Shown piece by piece: positions 8,110 to 17,832 of a DNA stretch of 64,000 nucleotides. Location: positions 124,001 to 188,000 of the forward strand of contig NZ_JBAWJZ010000005.1 in the NCBI RefSeq assembly GCF_043876835.1, given 5' to 3'. The stretch is from Yeosuana sp043876835 (GTDB lineage: Bacteria > Bacteroidota > Bacteroidia > Flavobacteriales > Flavobacteriaceae). Position numbers and translations under genes: made by a program. The first letter of the stretch is position 1; the number at the start of each line of letters is the position of its first letter. The notes beneath the pieces are model-generated. The model saw only the letters and a program-made list of their open reading frames with translations. It was not told the DNA's origin and ran no database searches.

Positions 8110-10170
8110 TTGAAAAAAGCAATAGAGCAACCAATAGCAAAGAAAATTCCAAAAGAACTTAAAATTCATGACGATGTAAGAATTGATAATTATTATTGGT
8201 TAAACGATAAAGAAAACCCTGATGTTATTGATTATTTGAATGCCGAAAATGCTTATACTAAGCAAATGATGGCTCATACTGAAGATTTTCAAAAATCTCT
8301 TTTTGAGGAAATGAAAGGTAGAATCAAGGAAGATGACACCACGGTTCCTTATAAATTAAATGGTTATTGGTATATCACACGTTATGAAAAAGGCAAAGAT
8401 TATCCTATTTATATCCGTAAAAAAGAGTCGTTAGAAGCTGATGAGGAAATTTTATTTGATTGCAATGAAATGGCTAAAGACTTTGCTTATTTTAATTTAG
8501 GAAGTATTTCGATAAGTCCGGATAATAAATTAGCATGTTTTTCAACAGATACAGTAAGCAGAAGACAATATACTATTCAAGTTAAAAATTTAGTAACAGG
8601 TGAAATTTATCCTGACAAGATTTTAAACACTACAGGAAGTGCAACATGGGCAAACGATAATGAGACATTGTTTTATACCATGAAGGATGAAGTTACCTTG
8701 CGTTCACATAAAATCTTCAAGCATAAATTGCATTCAAATTCTGATGAAGACTCTCTTGTTTTTCATGAGAAAGATGAAACTTTTAACACGTTTGTTTATA
8801 AATCAAAGTCAAAAAAATATATCATTATTGGGTCTTCAAGCACTTTAACTTCAGAATACAGAATTTTAAATGCAGATACACCAGATGGAAAATTTAAGAT
8901 ATTTCAAAAACGAGTTAGAGAGTTAGATTATAGTATTGCTCATTATAACGATCATTTTTATATTATAGCTAATAATGATGGAGCAACAAACTTTAAGTTA
9001 TTGAAAGTAAATGAGAAAAAGACCCAAAAAGAGTTTTGGGAAGAAGTAATTCCTCATAGAGAGCATGTTTTAATTGAAGATATTGAAATTTTTAAGGATT
9101 ATTTGGTTGTTAATGAGCGTGAAAATGGATTGAATAACTTAAGAATTATTAGCTGGAATGGTAATGAAGATTATTACTTGCCTTTTGAAAGCGAAACATA
9201 TACAGCATTTATTAGCAATAATCCAGATTTTGATAGTGAGGCTTTAAGATATGGTTTCAATTCTTTAACATCACCAAGTGCGATAATTGATTATAATTTT
9301 TATACAAAACAAAGCGAGGTAAAAAAAGAACAAGAAGTTTTAGGAGGTGATTTTATAAAAGAAGATTATGAATCTAAACGTATTTGGGCAACAGCTAAAG
9401 ATGGCGTAAAAGTTCCAATATCATTAGTTTACAAAAAAGGTGTTAAGCTAAATGGAGAAAATCCTTTACTTCTTTATGCTTACGGTTCTTATGGTTCTAC
9501 AATTGATCCATCGTTTTCTACCATAAGATTGAGTTTGCTTAATAGAGGCTTTATATATGCAATTGCACATGTTAGAGGTGGCGAATATCTTGGAAGACAA
9601 TGGTATGAAAACGGGAAGCTTTTATCAAAACTAAACACATTTCATGATTTTATTGATTGTTCAAAACATTTGATAAGCCAGAATTACACATCAAACAAAC
9701 ATTTGTATGCATATGGTGGTTCGGCAGGTGGGTTGCTTGTAGGAGCTGTAATTAATATGAATCCAGAATTGTACAACGGTGTTTTGGCAGCAGTTCCATT
9801 TGTAGATGTAGTTACTACTATGCTTGATGATACCATACCGTTAACAACAGGAGAGTATGATGAGTGGGGTAATCCTAACGAATTTAAATTTTATAACTAC
9901 ATGAAATCATATTCCCCATATGATAATGTTGAAACAAAAAAATACCCCAATATATTAATAACCACAGGTTTATATGATTCTCAAGTACAATACTGGGAAC
10001 CGGCTAAATGGGTCGCTAAATTGAGAGAATTAAAAACAGATTCTAATAAATTACTTTTTCATATTGATATGGATTCGGGTCATGGTGGTGCTTCTGGTCG
10101 ATTTGAAAGCTTAAAAGAAGTAGCATTAGAATATGCCTTTTTATTAGATTTAGAAGGAATTCATTGCTAA
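8110..10170 (+). CDS. ptrB: Oligopeptidase B-like serine peptidase (S9 family)
   Basis: The protein has 686 residues, the usual length for S9A peptidases: an N-terminal beta-propeller that gates the active site and a C-terminal alpha/beta-hydrolase domain. The predicted triad is Ser538 in YGGSAGG, Asp623 in TTGLYDSQV and His658 in DSGHGG. The N-terminal sequence (KIPKELKIHDDVRIDNYYWL) matches oligopeptidase B, which cuts short peptides after basic residues. No ATG fits, so TTG 8110 is the start. No signal peptide is visible, so it is probably cytoplasmic. A TATTTTTG box at 8071-8078 may be the -7 element of its promoter. Confidence 0.9.
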   Translation: MKKAIEQPIAKKIPKELKIHDDVRIDNYYWLNDKENPDVIDYLNAENAYTKQMMAHTEDFQKSLFEEMKGRIKEDDTTVPYKLNGYWYITRYEKGKDYPIYIRKKESLEADEEILFDCNEMAKDFAYFNLGSISISPDNKLACFSTDTVSRRQYTIQVKNLVTGEIYPDKILNTTGSATWANDNETLFYTMKDEVTLRSHKIFKHKLHSNSDEDSLVFHEKDETFNTFVYKSKSKKYIIIGSSSTLTSEYRILNADTPDGKFKIFQKRVRELDYSIAHYNDHFYIIANNDGATNFKLLKVNEKKTQKEFWEEVIPHREHVLIEDIEIFKDYLVVNERENGLNNLRIISWNGNEDYYLPFESETYTAFISNNPDFDSEALRYGFNSLTSPSAIIDYNFYTKQSEVKKEQEVLGGDFIKEDYESKRIWATAKDGVKVPISLVYKKGVKLNGENPLLLYAYGSYGSTIDPSFSTIRLSLLNRGFIYAIAHVRGGEYLGRQWYENGKLLSKLNTFHDFIDCSKHLISQNYTSNKHLYAYGGSAGGLLVGAVINMNPELYNGVLAAVPFVDVVTTMLDDTIPLTTGEYDEWGNPNEFKFYNYMKSYSPYDNVETKKYPNILITTGLYDSQVQYWEPAKWVAKLRELKTDSNKLLFHIDMDSGHGGASGRFESLKEVALEYAFLLDLEGIHC

Positions 10171-10194
10171 TAAATAAAAAATGTTTTATTTTTG
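10164..10194 (+). promoter_or_regulatory. Bacteroidota-type promoter of the cysteate/cysteine synthase-like gene
   Basis: TTG at 10164-10166, a 20-nt spacer and TATTTTTG at 10187-10194 match the Bacteroidota -33/-7 consensus. Transcription would start near 10201, leaving a leader of about 50 nt before ATG 10253. Confidence 0.6.
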
Positions 10195-10252
10195 CTCGAT
10201 TTTAGGTTGCAATAATTTTTAGCTAAATTAGCGTGGCTTTTAAAAAGCATTT

Positions 10253-11293
10253 ATGAAACATAAAAATCAAGTTTTTGACAATGTATTAGATTTAATAGGT
10301 AATACTCCACTTGTTAAACTTAATAAGGTAGCTTCAAAATTTAAAGGTGATTTCTACGCAAAAGTAGAATACTTTAATCCAGGTCAATCTACAAAAGACA
10401 GAATAGCAACATACATAATAGAAGAGGCAGAAAGGCAAGGTATTTTAACTCCTGGCTCAACTATTATTGAAACAACCTCTGGTAATACAGGGTTTAGCCT
10501 TGCTATGGTAGGTATAATTAAGGGATATGATTGTGTTTTGGCAGTTAGTTCTAAATCATCAGCAGATAAGATAGACATGCTAAAAACTATGGGAGCAAAG
10601 GTTTATGTTTGCCCTGCTCACGTTAGTGCTGATGATCCTAGATCTTATTATGAAGTTGCAAAACGATTACACGAAGAAATTAAAGGTTCTGTATATATCA
10701 ATCAATATTTTAATCAGTTAAATATTGATGCACATTATAAATCTACTGGCCCGGAAATTTGGGAACAAACAGAAGGTGAAATTACACATTTAGTTGCATG
10801 TAGTGGTACAGGTGGTACAATTTCTGGAACTGCAAAATATTTAAAAGAACAAAACCCAAATATAAAAGTAATTGGTGTTGACGCTTTTGGTTCCGTGATT
10901 AAAAAATATCATGAAACAAGAGAGTTTGATGAAGAAGAAATTTATCCTTACAGAATTGAAGGATTAGGAAAAAATTTAATTCCAACAGCTACTGATTTTG
11001 ATGTTATCGATGAATTTATTAAAGTGACTGATGAAGAAAGTGCTCATATGGCTAGATTAATTGCCAAAACTGAAGGATTGTTTGTCGGTTATACATCAGG
11101 CGCTGCTATTCAAGCTATTAAACAGCTAGGAGAAAGAGGGGAGTTTAAAAAAGATGATAAAGTTGTTGTTATTTTTCCAGATCATGGTTCACGTTATATG
11201 AGTAAAATATACAGTGATAAATGGATGAATGATCAGGGCTTTTTTGACAGTATTAATGCCGAAGCTTTGCAAACAGTTGAGTATATAAAATAA
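10253..11293 (+). CDS. PLP-dependent cysteine-synthase-family enzyme, probable cysteate synthase
   Basis: A 346-residue fold-type II PLP enzyme. The N-terminal block LIGNTPLVKL is typical of cysteine synthase and cystathionine beta-synthase. The PLP lysine is Lys48 in NPGQSTKDR; classical O-acetylserine sulfhydrylases have NPGGSVKDR. TSGNTG (substrate loop) and SGTGGTISG (phosphate cup) are intact. The next gene encodes an alpha-oxoamine synthase related to cysteate acyltransferases. In flavobacteria such a pair makes cysteic acid and condenses it with a fatty acyl donor to build capnine-type sulfonolipids, so I propose cysteate synthase (CapA-like). Plain cysteine synthase is the alternative. 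Confidence 0.75.
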   Translation: MKHKNQVFDNVLDLIGNTPLVKLNKVASKFKGDFYAKVEYFNPGQSTKDRIATYIIEEAERQGILTPGSTIIETTSGNTGFSLAMVGIIKGYDCVLAVSSKSSADKIDMLKTMGAKVYVCPAHVSADDPRSYYEVAKRLHEEIKGSVYINQYFNQLNIDAHYKSTGPEIWEQTEGEITHLVACSGTGGTISGTAKYLKEQNPNIKVIGVDAFGSVIKKYHETREFDEEEIYPYRIEGLGKNLIPTATDFDVIDEFIKVTDEESAHMARLIAKTEGLFVGYTSGAAIQAIKQLGERGEFKKDDKVVVIFPDHGSRYMSKIYSDKWMNDQGFFDSINAEALQTVEYIK

Positions 11294-11311
11294 ACTTAGA
11301 CACTATAAATT

Positions 11312-11356
11312 AAAGAGATAGTATTGTTAATAAACAAAATACTATCTCTTTTTTTA
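11312..11356 (+). terminator. Intrinsic terminator
   Basis: A perfect 14-bp stem, AAAGAGATAGTATT at 11312-11325 and its complement at 11338-11351, followed by a T run. It ends the upstream synthase transcript, so the downstream oxoamine synthase has its own promoter; TAATTTTG at 11407-11414 is a candidate -7 box. Confidence 0.9.
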
Positions 11357-11486
11357 TTTTATTAATAATTCAATACTAAAAATTATGCACAAACCATATA
11401 AATATTTAATTTTGCGTCAACTAACTAACAGCTAAAAACATTAGATACTACGTTGGATTTTTTAATAGCATTAACATATACATTTG

Positions 11487-12746
11487 ATGAAAGATTTATT
11501 TGAAAAAATTTATAAAGATAAAGGACCACTAGGAAAGTGGGCTTCACAAGCTGAAGGATATTTTGTGTTTCCTAAATTAGAAGGACAAATATCTAATCGT
11601 ATGAAGTTTCAAGGAAAAGATGTTATTACTTGGAGCATCAATGATTATTTAGGATTAGCAAATCATCCAGAAGTTCGAAAAGTTGATGCAGAAGCTGGAG
11701 CAGCATATGGTTCAGCATATCCAATGGGAGCAAGAATGATGTCTGGTCATACAGATCTTCATGAAACTTTACAAAAAGAATTAGCCGAATTTGTAAATAA
11801 AGAAGCAGCTTATCTTTTAAATTTTGGTTATCAAGGAATGGTTTCTACTATTGATGCCTTGGTTAATAAAAATGATATTATTGTTTATGATGTTGATGCA
11901 CATGCGTGTATTATTGATGGTGTGCGTTTGCATATGGGAAAACGTTTCACCTATAGACATAACGATGTTGAAAGTTTAGAAAAAAACCTTAATAGAGCTA
12001 CAAAAATGGCTGAACAAACAGGTGGAGGAATTTTGGTGATTTCTGAAGGTGTTTTTGGAATGCGTGGTGAACAAGGAAAGCTAAAAGAAATTGCGGCTTT
12101 AAAGAAAAAATATAATTTTAGATTTTTAGTTGATGATGCTCATGGTTTTGGAACTCAAGGTAAAACTGGTGCTGGAACAGGTGAGGAGCAAGGTGTGCAA
12201 GATGATATAGATGTATATTTTGCAACGTTTGCAAAATCAATGGCTGGTACAGGGGCTTTTATAGCTGCCGATCAAGAAATCATAGATTATTTAAAATATA
12301 ATTTACGATCTCAAATGTTTGCAAAATCTTTGCAAATGCAATTGGTTGTTGGTGCTAGAAAGCGTTTAGAAATGCTTAAAACTATGCCAGAATTAAAAAA
12401 CAAACTTTGGGAGAATGTAAATGCTTTGCAATCGGGTCTTAAAGAAAGAGGTTTTGATATAGGGACAACACAAAGCTGTGTAACACCAGTATATTTAAAA
12501 GGAAGTATTCCAGAAGCTATGGCTTTAGTGAAAGATTTAAGAGAAAATTTCGGAATCTTCTGTTCTATAGTAGTTTATCCGGTAATACCTAAAGGATTAA
12601 TTCTATTAAGATTAATACCAACTGCTACTCATACATTGGAAGATGTGAAAGTTACATTAGATGCTTTTGATGCTATTAGAGCAAGGCTTGAAAACGGAAC
12701 CTACCAGCGTCTTTCAGCTGCAGTAATGGCTGCCATGGGTGAATAA
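11487..12746 (+). CDS. Alpha-oxoamine synthase, probable cysteate (capnine) acyltransferase
   Basis: This PLP enzyme (419 residues from ATG 11487) belongs to the family of serine palmitoyltransferase, 2-amino-3-ketobutyrate CoA ligase and BioF. Key residues are His139 in VDAHAC, Asp217 and His219 in VDDAHGFG, and Schiff-base Lys250 in TFAKSMAG. The N-terminal MKDLFEKIYKDKGPLGKWA resembles the flavobacterial protein linked to capnine synthesis, in which cysteate is condensed with a fatty acyl donor to make 3-keto-capnine; I recall this from published flavobacterial work. The neighbours, a cysteine-synthase-type enzyme and a large GNAT protein, support a sulfonolipid role. Serine palmitoyltransferase is the alternative. 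Confidence 0.8.
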   Translation: MKDLFEKIYKDKGPLGKWASQAEGYFVFPKLEGQISNRMKFQGKDVITWSINDYLGLANHPEVRKVDAEAGAAYGSAYPMGARMMSGHTDLHETLQKELAEFVNKEAAYLLNFGYQGMVSTIDALVNKNDIIVYDVDAHACIIDGVRLHMGKRFTYRHNDVESLEKNLNRATKMAEQTGGGILVISEGVFGMRGEQGKLKEIAALKKKYNFRFLVDDAHGFGTQGKTGAGTGEEQGVQDDIDVYFATFAKSMAGTGAFIAADQEIIDYLKYNLRSQMFAKSLQMQLVVGARKRLEMLKTMPELKNKLWENVNALQSGLKERGFDIGTTQSCVTPVYLKGSIPEAMALVKDLRENFGIFCSIVVYPVIPKGLILLRLIPTATHTLEDVKVTLDAFDAIRARLENGTYQRLSAAVMAAMGE

Positions 12747-12764
12747 AAGTATTATATTAAATAT

Positions 12765-12797
12765 AAAAAAGTCCGACAAAAAATGTCGGACTTTTTT
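12765..12797. terminator. Bidirectional terminator
   Basis: A 14-bp perfect stem (AAAAAAGTCCGACA at 12765-12778 and its complement at 12784-12797) with A runs on one side and T runs on the other serves both the oxoamine synthase and the convergent GNAT gene, whose stop codon it overlaps. Confidence 0.92.
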
Positions 12798-13917
12798 ATG
12801 CTATGTTTTTTCTAAAAGTACATCGCCTTTTGTGAGTCACTGGATTAAAATTTTTCCAAATTTGATGTATCGCTATATTATCATCAAGTTCAGGTCCTCT
12901 GATACAAGTTTCAATACCTTTTTCGGTAAAAGTCTTATGAAACTCATTAAAAATAATAGCCGTTATTCCTTTGTTTTGATATTCTGGTAAAACTCCTATT
13001 AAGTAAAATGTTACCGTTTTGGCATGTTTTTTAGCATGAAATAAATGTCTTATTCCAAAAGGAAATAATTTACCATTCATTTTTTGTAAAGCAGTAGCAT
13101 AAGAAGGCGTAACTATTCCAAAACCTATTAGTTTATCATCTTTGTCTAATACAAACTTAACATATTCAGGGTTTAAAAATCCAATAAATTTCTTTTTAAA
13201 ATATTCTCTCTGTTCTTTATTTATTTCTACAAAAGAAGAAAGTACTTCATGAGATTTTGAAAATACTTCAAACATCTCATCAGTGTAAGGCATGATGTCT
13301 TTATTTTTTGTGAAATTCAATGCTCTAAGTTGATACCTTTTTTTTATGAGTTCTTGAATTTTAGCAAATGATTCTGGATGAATATTTTTAAAATCCATCT
13401 TATTTTCAGAATACTTTTTTGCAACTTCATATCCTAATTTTTCAAAATGTTCAGCATAATATGGATGATTATGCCAAGTTATCATATTTCCAATTTGGTC
13501 GAACCCTTCTGTTAAAACCCCAACCTTATCTAAATTTGAAAAGCCAACAGGACCTTCAACATATTCCAGTCCATTTAAACTTCCTATTTCATGAACTTTA
13601 TTTAAAAGGACTTTGGTGACTTCTATATCATCAATCACATCAAACCAGCCAAAACGCATTTTCTTTTGGTTTTGTTTGTTAACTTCAATCCAATTTACAA
13701 CAGCAGCTATTCTTCCAACTATTTCATTTTCTTTATATGCCAAAAATAAAGTTGCTTCAGCATCATTAAAAACAGGATTTATTTTTTTATCGAAAGTTCT
13801 CATTTCTTCTGAAATTATTGGTGGAACCCAATATTTTGAACCTTTATATAGTTTGAAAGGAAATTTTACGAATTCCTTTAAATCCTTTTTACTTGTTACT
13901 TCTTTGATTTTAATCAT
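12796..13917 (-). CDS. GNAT-fold N-acyltransferase, possibly ceramide-synthase-like
   Basis: The 373-residue protein has an N-terminal segment (FVKFPFKLYKGSKYWVPPI) and a C-terminal GNAT fold with a VLPEYQNKGI acyl-CoA-binding-type motif. It is much longer than simple acetyltransferases. It matches what I recall of the YghO-like family to which the bacterial ceramide synthase of Caulobacter belongs, a GNAT-type N-acyltransferase acting on sphinganine-type amines. Here it would N-acylate capnine. The convergent position next to the oxoamine synthase supports this. Family-level GNAT call is good; the substrate is inference. Confidence 0.7.
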   Translation of the reverse strand: MIKIKEVTSKKDLKEFVKFPFKLYKGSKYWVPPIISEEMRTFDKKINPVFNDAEATLFLAYKENEIVGRIAAVVNWIEVNKQNQKKMRFGWFDVIDDIEVTKVLLNKVHEIGSLNGLEYVEGPVGFSNLDKVGVLTEGFDQIGNMITWHNHPYYAEHFEKLGYEVAKKYSENKMDFKNIHPESFAKIQELIKKRYQLRALNFTKNKDIMPYTDEMFEVFSKSHEVLSSFVEINKEQREYFKKKFIGFLNPEYVKFVLDKDDKLIGFGIVTPSYATALQKMNGKLFPFGIRHLFHAKKHAKTVTFYLIGVLPEYQNKGITAIIFNEFHKTFTEKGIETCIRGPELDDNIAIHQIWKNFNPVTHKRRCTFRKNIA

Positions 13918-13941
13918 ATTGAAATGAGAGGTCTATGATTT

Positions 13942-14940
13942 TTAATTGAAATCTTGAGATTTTCGTTTATGTTTTTTATTGTAATCTTCAATAACATCTG
14001 TTGTTTTTTTCTTGTTTCTGGATCTTCTTTCTCCTTCTTCTTTTGCAGATGTTCCATTATCTATTTCTTTGTCTTTATGAAAATCCAATCGGTAAGAAGC
14101 CCCAAAATTAACACTGAAAACTGAAGGTGTGTCTTTGGTGTTAAATGTTAATGCAGTGTCTAACTGAAAATCTTTTCCCCATAAATAGGCGCCTCCAAAT
14201 CTAAAAAGATTGTCAGCATAAAAATCACTTTTAATTCCTTGGGTTTCACCAAAAATTACCCATTTAGGGTTAAATGAATGTGTTAGAGTTAAAATATACT
14301 GAAAATCGGATTGGTCTGTTCCTATTCTGTCTTTTATTAAATTGATGACAAAAACCCAACCACCATTCCAATTATTTTGTGTTGCTATCATAACTTTTGG
14401 GCTAAATCCTTCTATTCCGGGTGCTGTATAAGGATTGTTTTTGGTGTCATAATTAGCACCGGCATAAACTGAAACGGCAGGTATTAAAGAACTCCACTTA
14501 AATCTATGGTTAGCTTTCCAGCTATAAAGGTTTGGTTTTTCATTTTCAGAATTCTTATATGGGTCATAAACCAAATATTTAGCGCCTAGAGTAACATATT
14601 TAAAGTTAGAACGTGGTTCGTCAAAAGGAATACCGGAAAAATATGTTTTGGTGTCATTTTGGTAGGTTCCTTCAATATTCAGTTCTAATTCTTCAAGCAA
14701 AAAACCATATCTGGCTGCAAAATCAATTCCAAACCCAGAAACTTCTGTTCTTAAGGCAGGAGATCTTTCTTCATTTATAATATAAGGGCCAACTTCAAAT
14801 TGAGCAACATTGGTACCAACAGAAAATGCGCTTCTTGAAACACCAGGTCTATTTGAATTTATGACATCTGTGTATTGGCTAAAGCTATTAAATGTTGTTA
14901 AACAAATAATGAAAATTAGGGTAGATTTGATACGCTTCAT
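13942..14940 (-). CDS. Secreted outer-membrane beta-barrel protein, MetA-pathway transporter-like
   Basis: The 332-residue protein starts with a signal peptide (cleavage after NSFSQ). Repeated amphipathic beta strands and the early motif NSNRPGVSRSAFSVG are typical of the Phenol_MetA_deg-type outer-membrane channel family. The C-terminal about 50 residues are a charged Lys/Arg-rich tail (EEGERRSRNKKKTTDVIEDY), which is unusual for a barrel and may lie in the periplasm. It follows the GNAT gene upstream on the minus strand with a 24-bp gap, so the two may be co-transcribed. Substrate unknown. Confidence 0.72.
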   Translation of the reverse strand: MKRIKSTLIFIICLTTFNSFSQYTDVINSNRPGVSRSAFSVGTNVAQFEVGPYIINEERSPALRTEVSGFGIDFAARYGFLLEELELNIEGTYQNDTKTYFSGIPFDEPRSNFKYVTLGAKYLVYDPYKNSENEKPNLYSWKANHRFKWSSLIPAVSVYAGANYDTKNNPYTAPGIEGFSPKVMIATQNNWNGGWVFVINLIKDRIGTDQSDFQYILTLTHSFNPKWVIFGETQGIKSDFYADNLFRFGGAYLWGKDFQLDTALTFNTKDTPSVFSVNFGASYRLDFHKDKEIDNGTSAKEEGERRSRNKKKTTDVIEDYNKKHKRKSQDFN

Positions 14941-15096
14941 AATTAAGGTTTTGATTTTGTTATAATTAAAAAATCATAATACTATTTATTATTTACACAA
15001 TTAAGGCTTTCCAAATATAGAGATTTTATAGTTTTTTTATCATTTTTGAGTCTTTTTTAAAAGTATAGAATTGTATTTTTGTTGAAAATTATTATT

Positions 15097-15366
15097 ATGT
15101 TACAATTTGCATCTGCAACTGGGTTAATTAGAACCATCCTAATCATTTTGCTGATTTACTATAGTTTTAAAGTAGTGTCGAGATTGTTTGCTCCATTATT
15201 GATGAAATATGTTGCTAAAAAAGCTGATCAACATTTTGGTGGACAGTTTCAAAAACAAAATGAACCACAACAAAAAGAAGGAGAAGTAACTATTGATAAA
15301 GTACCTAACACTAAATCTTCAAATAAAAACGTTGGAGATTATATTGATTACGAAGAAATTGATTAA
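15097..15366 (+). CDS. DUF4834 family small membrane protein
   Basis: The protein (89 residues) has one N-terminal membrane segment (TGLIRTILIILLIYYSFKVV) followed by a conserved APLLMKYVAKKADQHFGGQ stretch and a charged, disordered tail. It matches DUF4834. I use ATG 15097, because the possible -7 box TATTTTTG (15074-15081) would overlap the upstream TTG at 15079. It precedes the YfhO gene by 30 bp and is probably co-transcribed. Confidence 0.78.
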   Translation: MLQFASATGLIRTILIILLIYYSFKVVSRLFAPLLMKYVAKKADQHFGGQFQKQNEPQQKEGEVTIDKVPNTKSSNKNVGDYIDYEEID

Positions 15367-15396
15367 TTTTCGCAATCATTGATCTAACATAAATTC

Positions 15397-17832
15397 ATGC
15401 AATTTTCAATCAAACGAATTCTACCGCACCTATTAATTCTTATAGGTTTTGTAATTATTTCTTTATTATATTTTAGTCCGGTTATTCAAGGCAAACAAAT
15501 ATTCCAAAGTGATATCATGCAATATATCGGCATGTCTAAACAACTAACCGATTTTAGAGCTGAAACTGGAGAGGAAACTTATTGGACAAATAGTGCATTT
15601 GGTGGTATGCCTACGTATCAATTAGGTGCTAATTATCCGAATAATTATATTAAAAAGCTAGATCTCACATTGCGATTTTTACCAAGACCAGCAGATTATT
15701 TGTTTTTATATTTAATTGGATTTTATATTCTTTTATTGGTTTTAAAAGTAGATTATAAACTTGCTACTATTGGTGCCTTAGCATTTGGATTTTCAACGTA
15801 TTTAATAATCATTCTTGGTGTTGGCCATAACAGTAAGGCACATGCTATAGCTTATATGCCATTGGTTTTAAGTGGTATTCTGTTAACTTTTCAAAGAAAA
15901 TATATCTACGGATTTTTGCTTAGTACAATTGCTTTAGGATTGGAAATTGTAGCAAACCATTTTCAAATGACCTATTATTTGATGTTTTTGGTTATTATTC
16001 TGGGAATTGTTTTTCTGATTGATGCTTTTAAAAAGAAAGAACTTGCCCATTATTTTAAATCGGTTGGAATATTGGTGGTTGCTGCTATTCTTGCTGTTTG
16101 TTTAAATGCAACCAATATTTTGGCTACGCAAGAGTATGTTAAAGAAAGTACGCGTGGTAAAAGCGAATTAACCATAAATCCAGATGGTTCTCCGAAAGAG
16201 ATTACTTCAGGATTAGATAGAGATTATATTACTCAATTTAGTTATGGGTTTTTAGAAACTTTTAATTTGTACATCCCAAGATTTATGGGTGGAGGTAATG
16301 GAGAAGATGTAGGTAAAGACTCTGCAACCTATGAAGCTTTTAAAAAATTGGGAGCAACTCCAGCACAAGCTTTAGAGGAATCTAAACATGCACCCATGTA
16401 TTGGGGAGAGCAGCCTATTGTAGAAGCACCTGCTTATGTAGGAGCAGTTATATTGTTTTTATTTGTGCTTGCTCTATTTTTATTGAAAGGCAAAACAAAA
16501 TGGTGGTTGGTTGCAGGAATTCTATTTTCTTTATTGTTGTCTTATGGTAAGAATTTTAGTTTACTAACGGATTTCTTTATTGACTATGTGCCTTTATATA
16601 ATAAGTTTAGAGCTGTAACGTCTATTCAGGTTATTTTAGAATTATGTATTCCTATTTTAGCAATTCTTGGGCTTTCTAAAGTTTTTGAAAGTTCAGTTAA
16701 AAATGAAGAAAAATTAAAAGCCTTAAAAAATTCTGTTTATATAGCTGGGGGAATTGCACTTGTATTCTTAATTTTTAAATCTTCGTTATTTGATTTTGTA
16801 GGTATTAATGATGGTTATTATAGTCAAAACTATGGTCCCGATTTTGTTGATGCCATTAAAGAAGATCGTAAAAGCATATTTGTTGAAGATACTATCCGAA
16901 CATTGATTTTGGTTTTGTTATCTGCAAGTGTCATTTTTTTATATCTAAAAGAAAAGTTAAAGAAATCTTATGCGTTAGTGATTTTCAGCGCCCTTATTTT
17001 GTTTGATTTAGTTGTGGTTGATAAGAGATATGTGAACAATGATGACTTTGTATCTGCTATTCAAGTAAATAAACCTTTTCAAGCAAATGAATTAGATACT
17101 GAAATTTTAAAAGATACAACCTTCTTTAGGGTTTATGATATGATATCTGGTCCATCAAAGCCATCTTATTTTCATAATTCATTAAATGGTTATAACGCTG
17201 CGGAATTAAAGAGATATAGCGAGTTGTTTGATTTTTATATTGGTACAGAAAAAATGAACTTCAATGTTATTGATATGCTTAACACGAAGTATATTATTGC
17301 CCAAAATAAAGAAGGTGCTTTTATATATCCAAATAAGGACGCTAACGGTAATGCTTGGTTTGTGTCAGGATTAAAGACAGTAAATTCAGCTAATGAAGAA
17401 ATATTGGCTTTAGATAGTTTAAACACTAAAAAACAAGCCGTTATTAACAGTAAATGGATTGATAAAGAGAATTTACCAACAACATTTACGGTTGATTCTA
17501 CTTCAACTATTTCGTTAATAAAGCATCAGCCAAATTATTTAAAGTACAGATCTAATAATGTAAACAAAGGGTTTGTGGTTTTTTCAGAAATTTATTACCC
17601 TCATGGATGGCAAGCCTTTATAGATGGTCAAACTGTCAATCACGTTAATGTTGATTATGTATTGCGAGGCATGGAAGTTCCTGCCGGAGAGCATACAATT
17701 GAATTTAAATTTGAACCTCAAGTTATCAAAACAGGTAGTTCTATTGCATTAGGAAGTTCGGTATTGGTTGCTATTTTAGTTATCTTAGGACTGTTGTATC
17801 AGTTTAAGCAAAAAAAGCATGACAGTGCGTAA
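15397..17832 (+). CDS. YfhO-family multi-pass membrane protein
   Basis: The 811-residue protein has an N-terminal membrane segment, further transmembrane helices up to about residue 520, a soluble C-terminal region and a final helix near the end. The N-terminal SPVIQGKQIFQSDIMQYIGM and the FGGMPTYQLG motif mark the YfhO family, whose members are GT-C-type glycosyltransferases or related envelope glycosylation proteins, using lipid-linked sugar donors. It is followed with a 14-bp overlap by a cytosolic glycosyltransferase and then a flippase, which suggests a single glycan assembly operon. Exact reaction unknown. Confidence 0.85.
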   Translation: MQFSIKRILPHLLILIGFVIISLLYFSPVIQGKQIFQSDIMQYIGMSKQLTDFRAETGEETYWTNSAFGGMPTYQLGANYPNNYIKKLDLTLRFLPRPADYLFLYLIGFYILLLVLKVDYKLATIGALAFGFSTYLIIILGVGHNSKAHAIAYMPLVLSGILLTFQRKYIYGFLLSTIALGLEIVANHFQMTYYLMFLVIILGIVFLIDAFKKKELAHYFKSVGILVVAAILAVCLNATNILATQEYVKESTRGKSELTINPDGSPKEITSGLDRDYITQFSYGFLETFNLYIPRFMGGGNGEDVGKDSATYEAFKKLGATPAQALEESKHAPMYWGEQPIVEAPAYVGAVILFLFVLALFLLKGKTKWWLVAGILFSLLLSYGKNFSLLTDFFIDYVPLYNKFRAVTSIQVILELCIPILAILGLSKVFESSVKNEEKLKALKNSVYIAGGIALVFLIFKSSLFDFVGINDGYYSQNYGPDFVDAIKEDRKSIFVEDTIRTLILVLLSASVIFLYLKEKLKKSYALVIFSALILFDLVVVDKRYVNNDDFVSAIQVNKPFQANELDTEILKDTTFFRVYDMISGPSKPSYFHNSLNGYNAAELKRYSELFDFYIGTEKMNFNVIDMLNTKYIIAQNKEGAFIYPNKDANGNAWFVSGLKTVNSANEEILALDSLNTKKQAVINSKWIDKENLPTTFTVDSTSTISLIKHQPNYLKYRSNNVNKGFVVFSEIYYPHGWQAFIDGQTVNHVNVDYVLRGMEVPAGEHTIEFKFEPQVIKTGSSIALGSSVLVAILVILGLLYQFKQKKHDSA

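Noticed and set aside
12739..12990. Plus-strand reading frame overlapping the GNAT gene end
   Set aside because: It is antisense to the conserved GNAT gene and contains the bidirectional terminator.
15079..15096. TTG start for the DUF4834 protein
   Set aside because: It overlaps the candidate -7 promoter box, and ATG 15097 gives the conserved family N-terminus.
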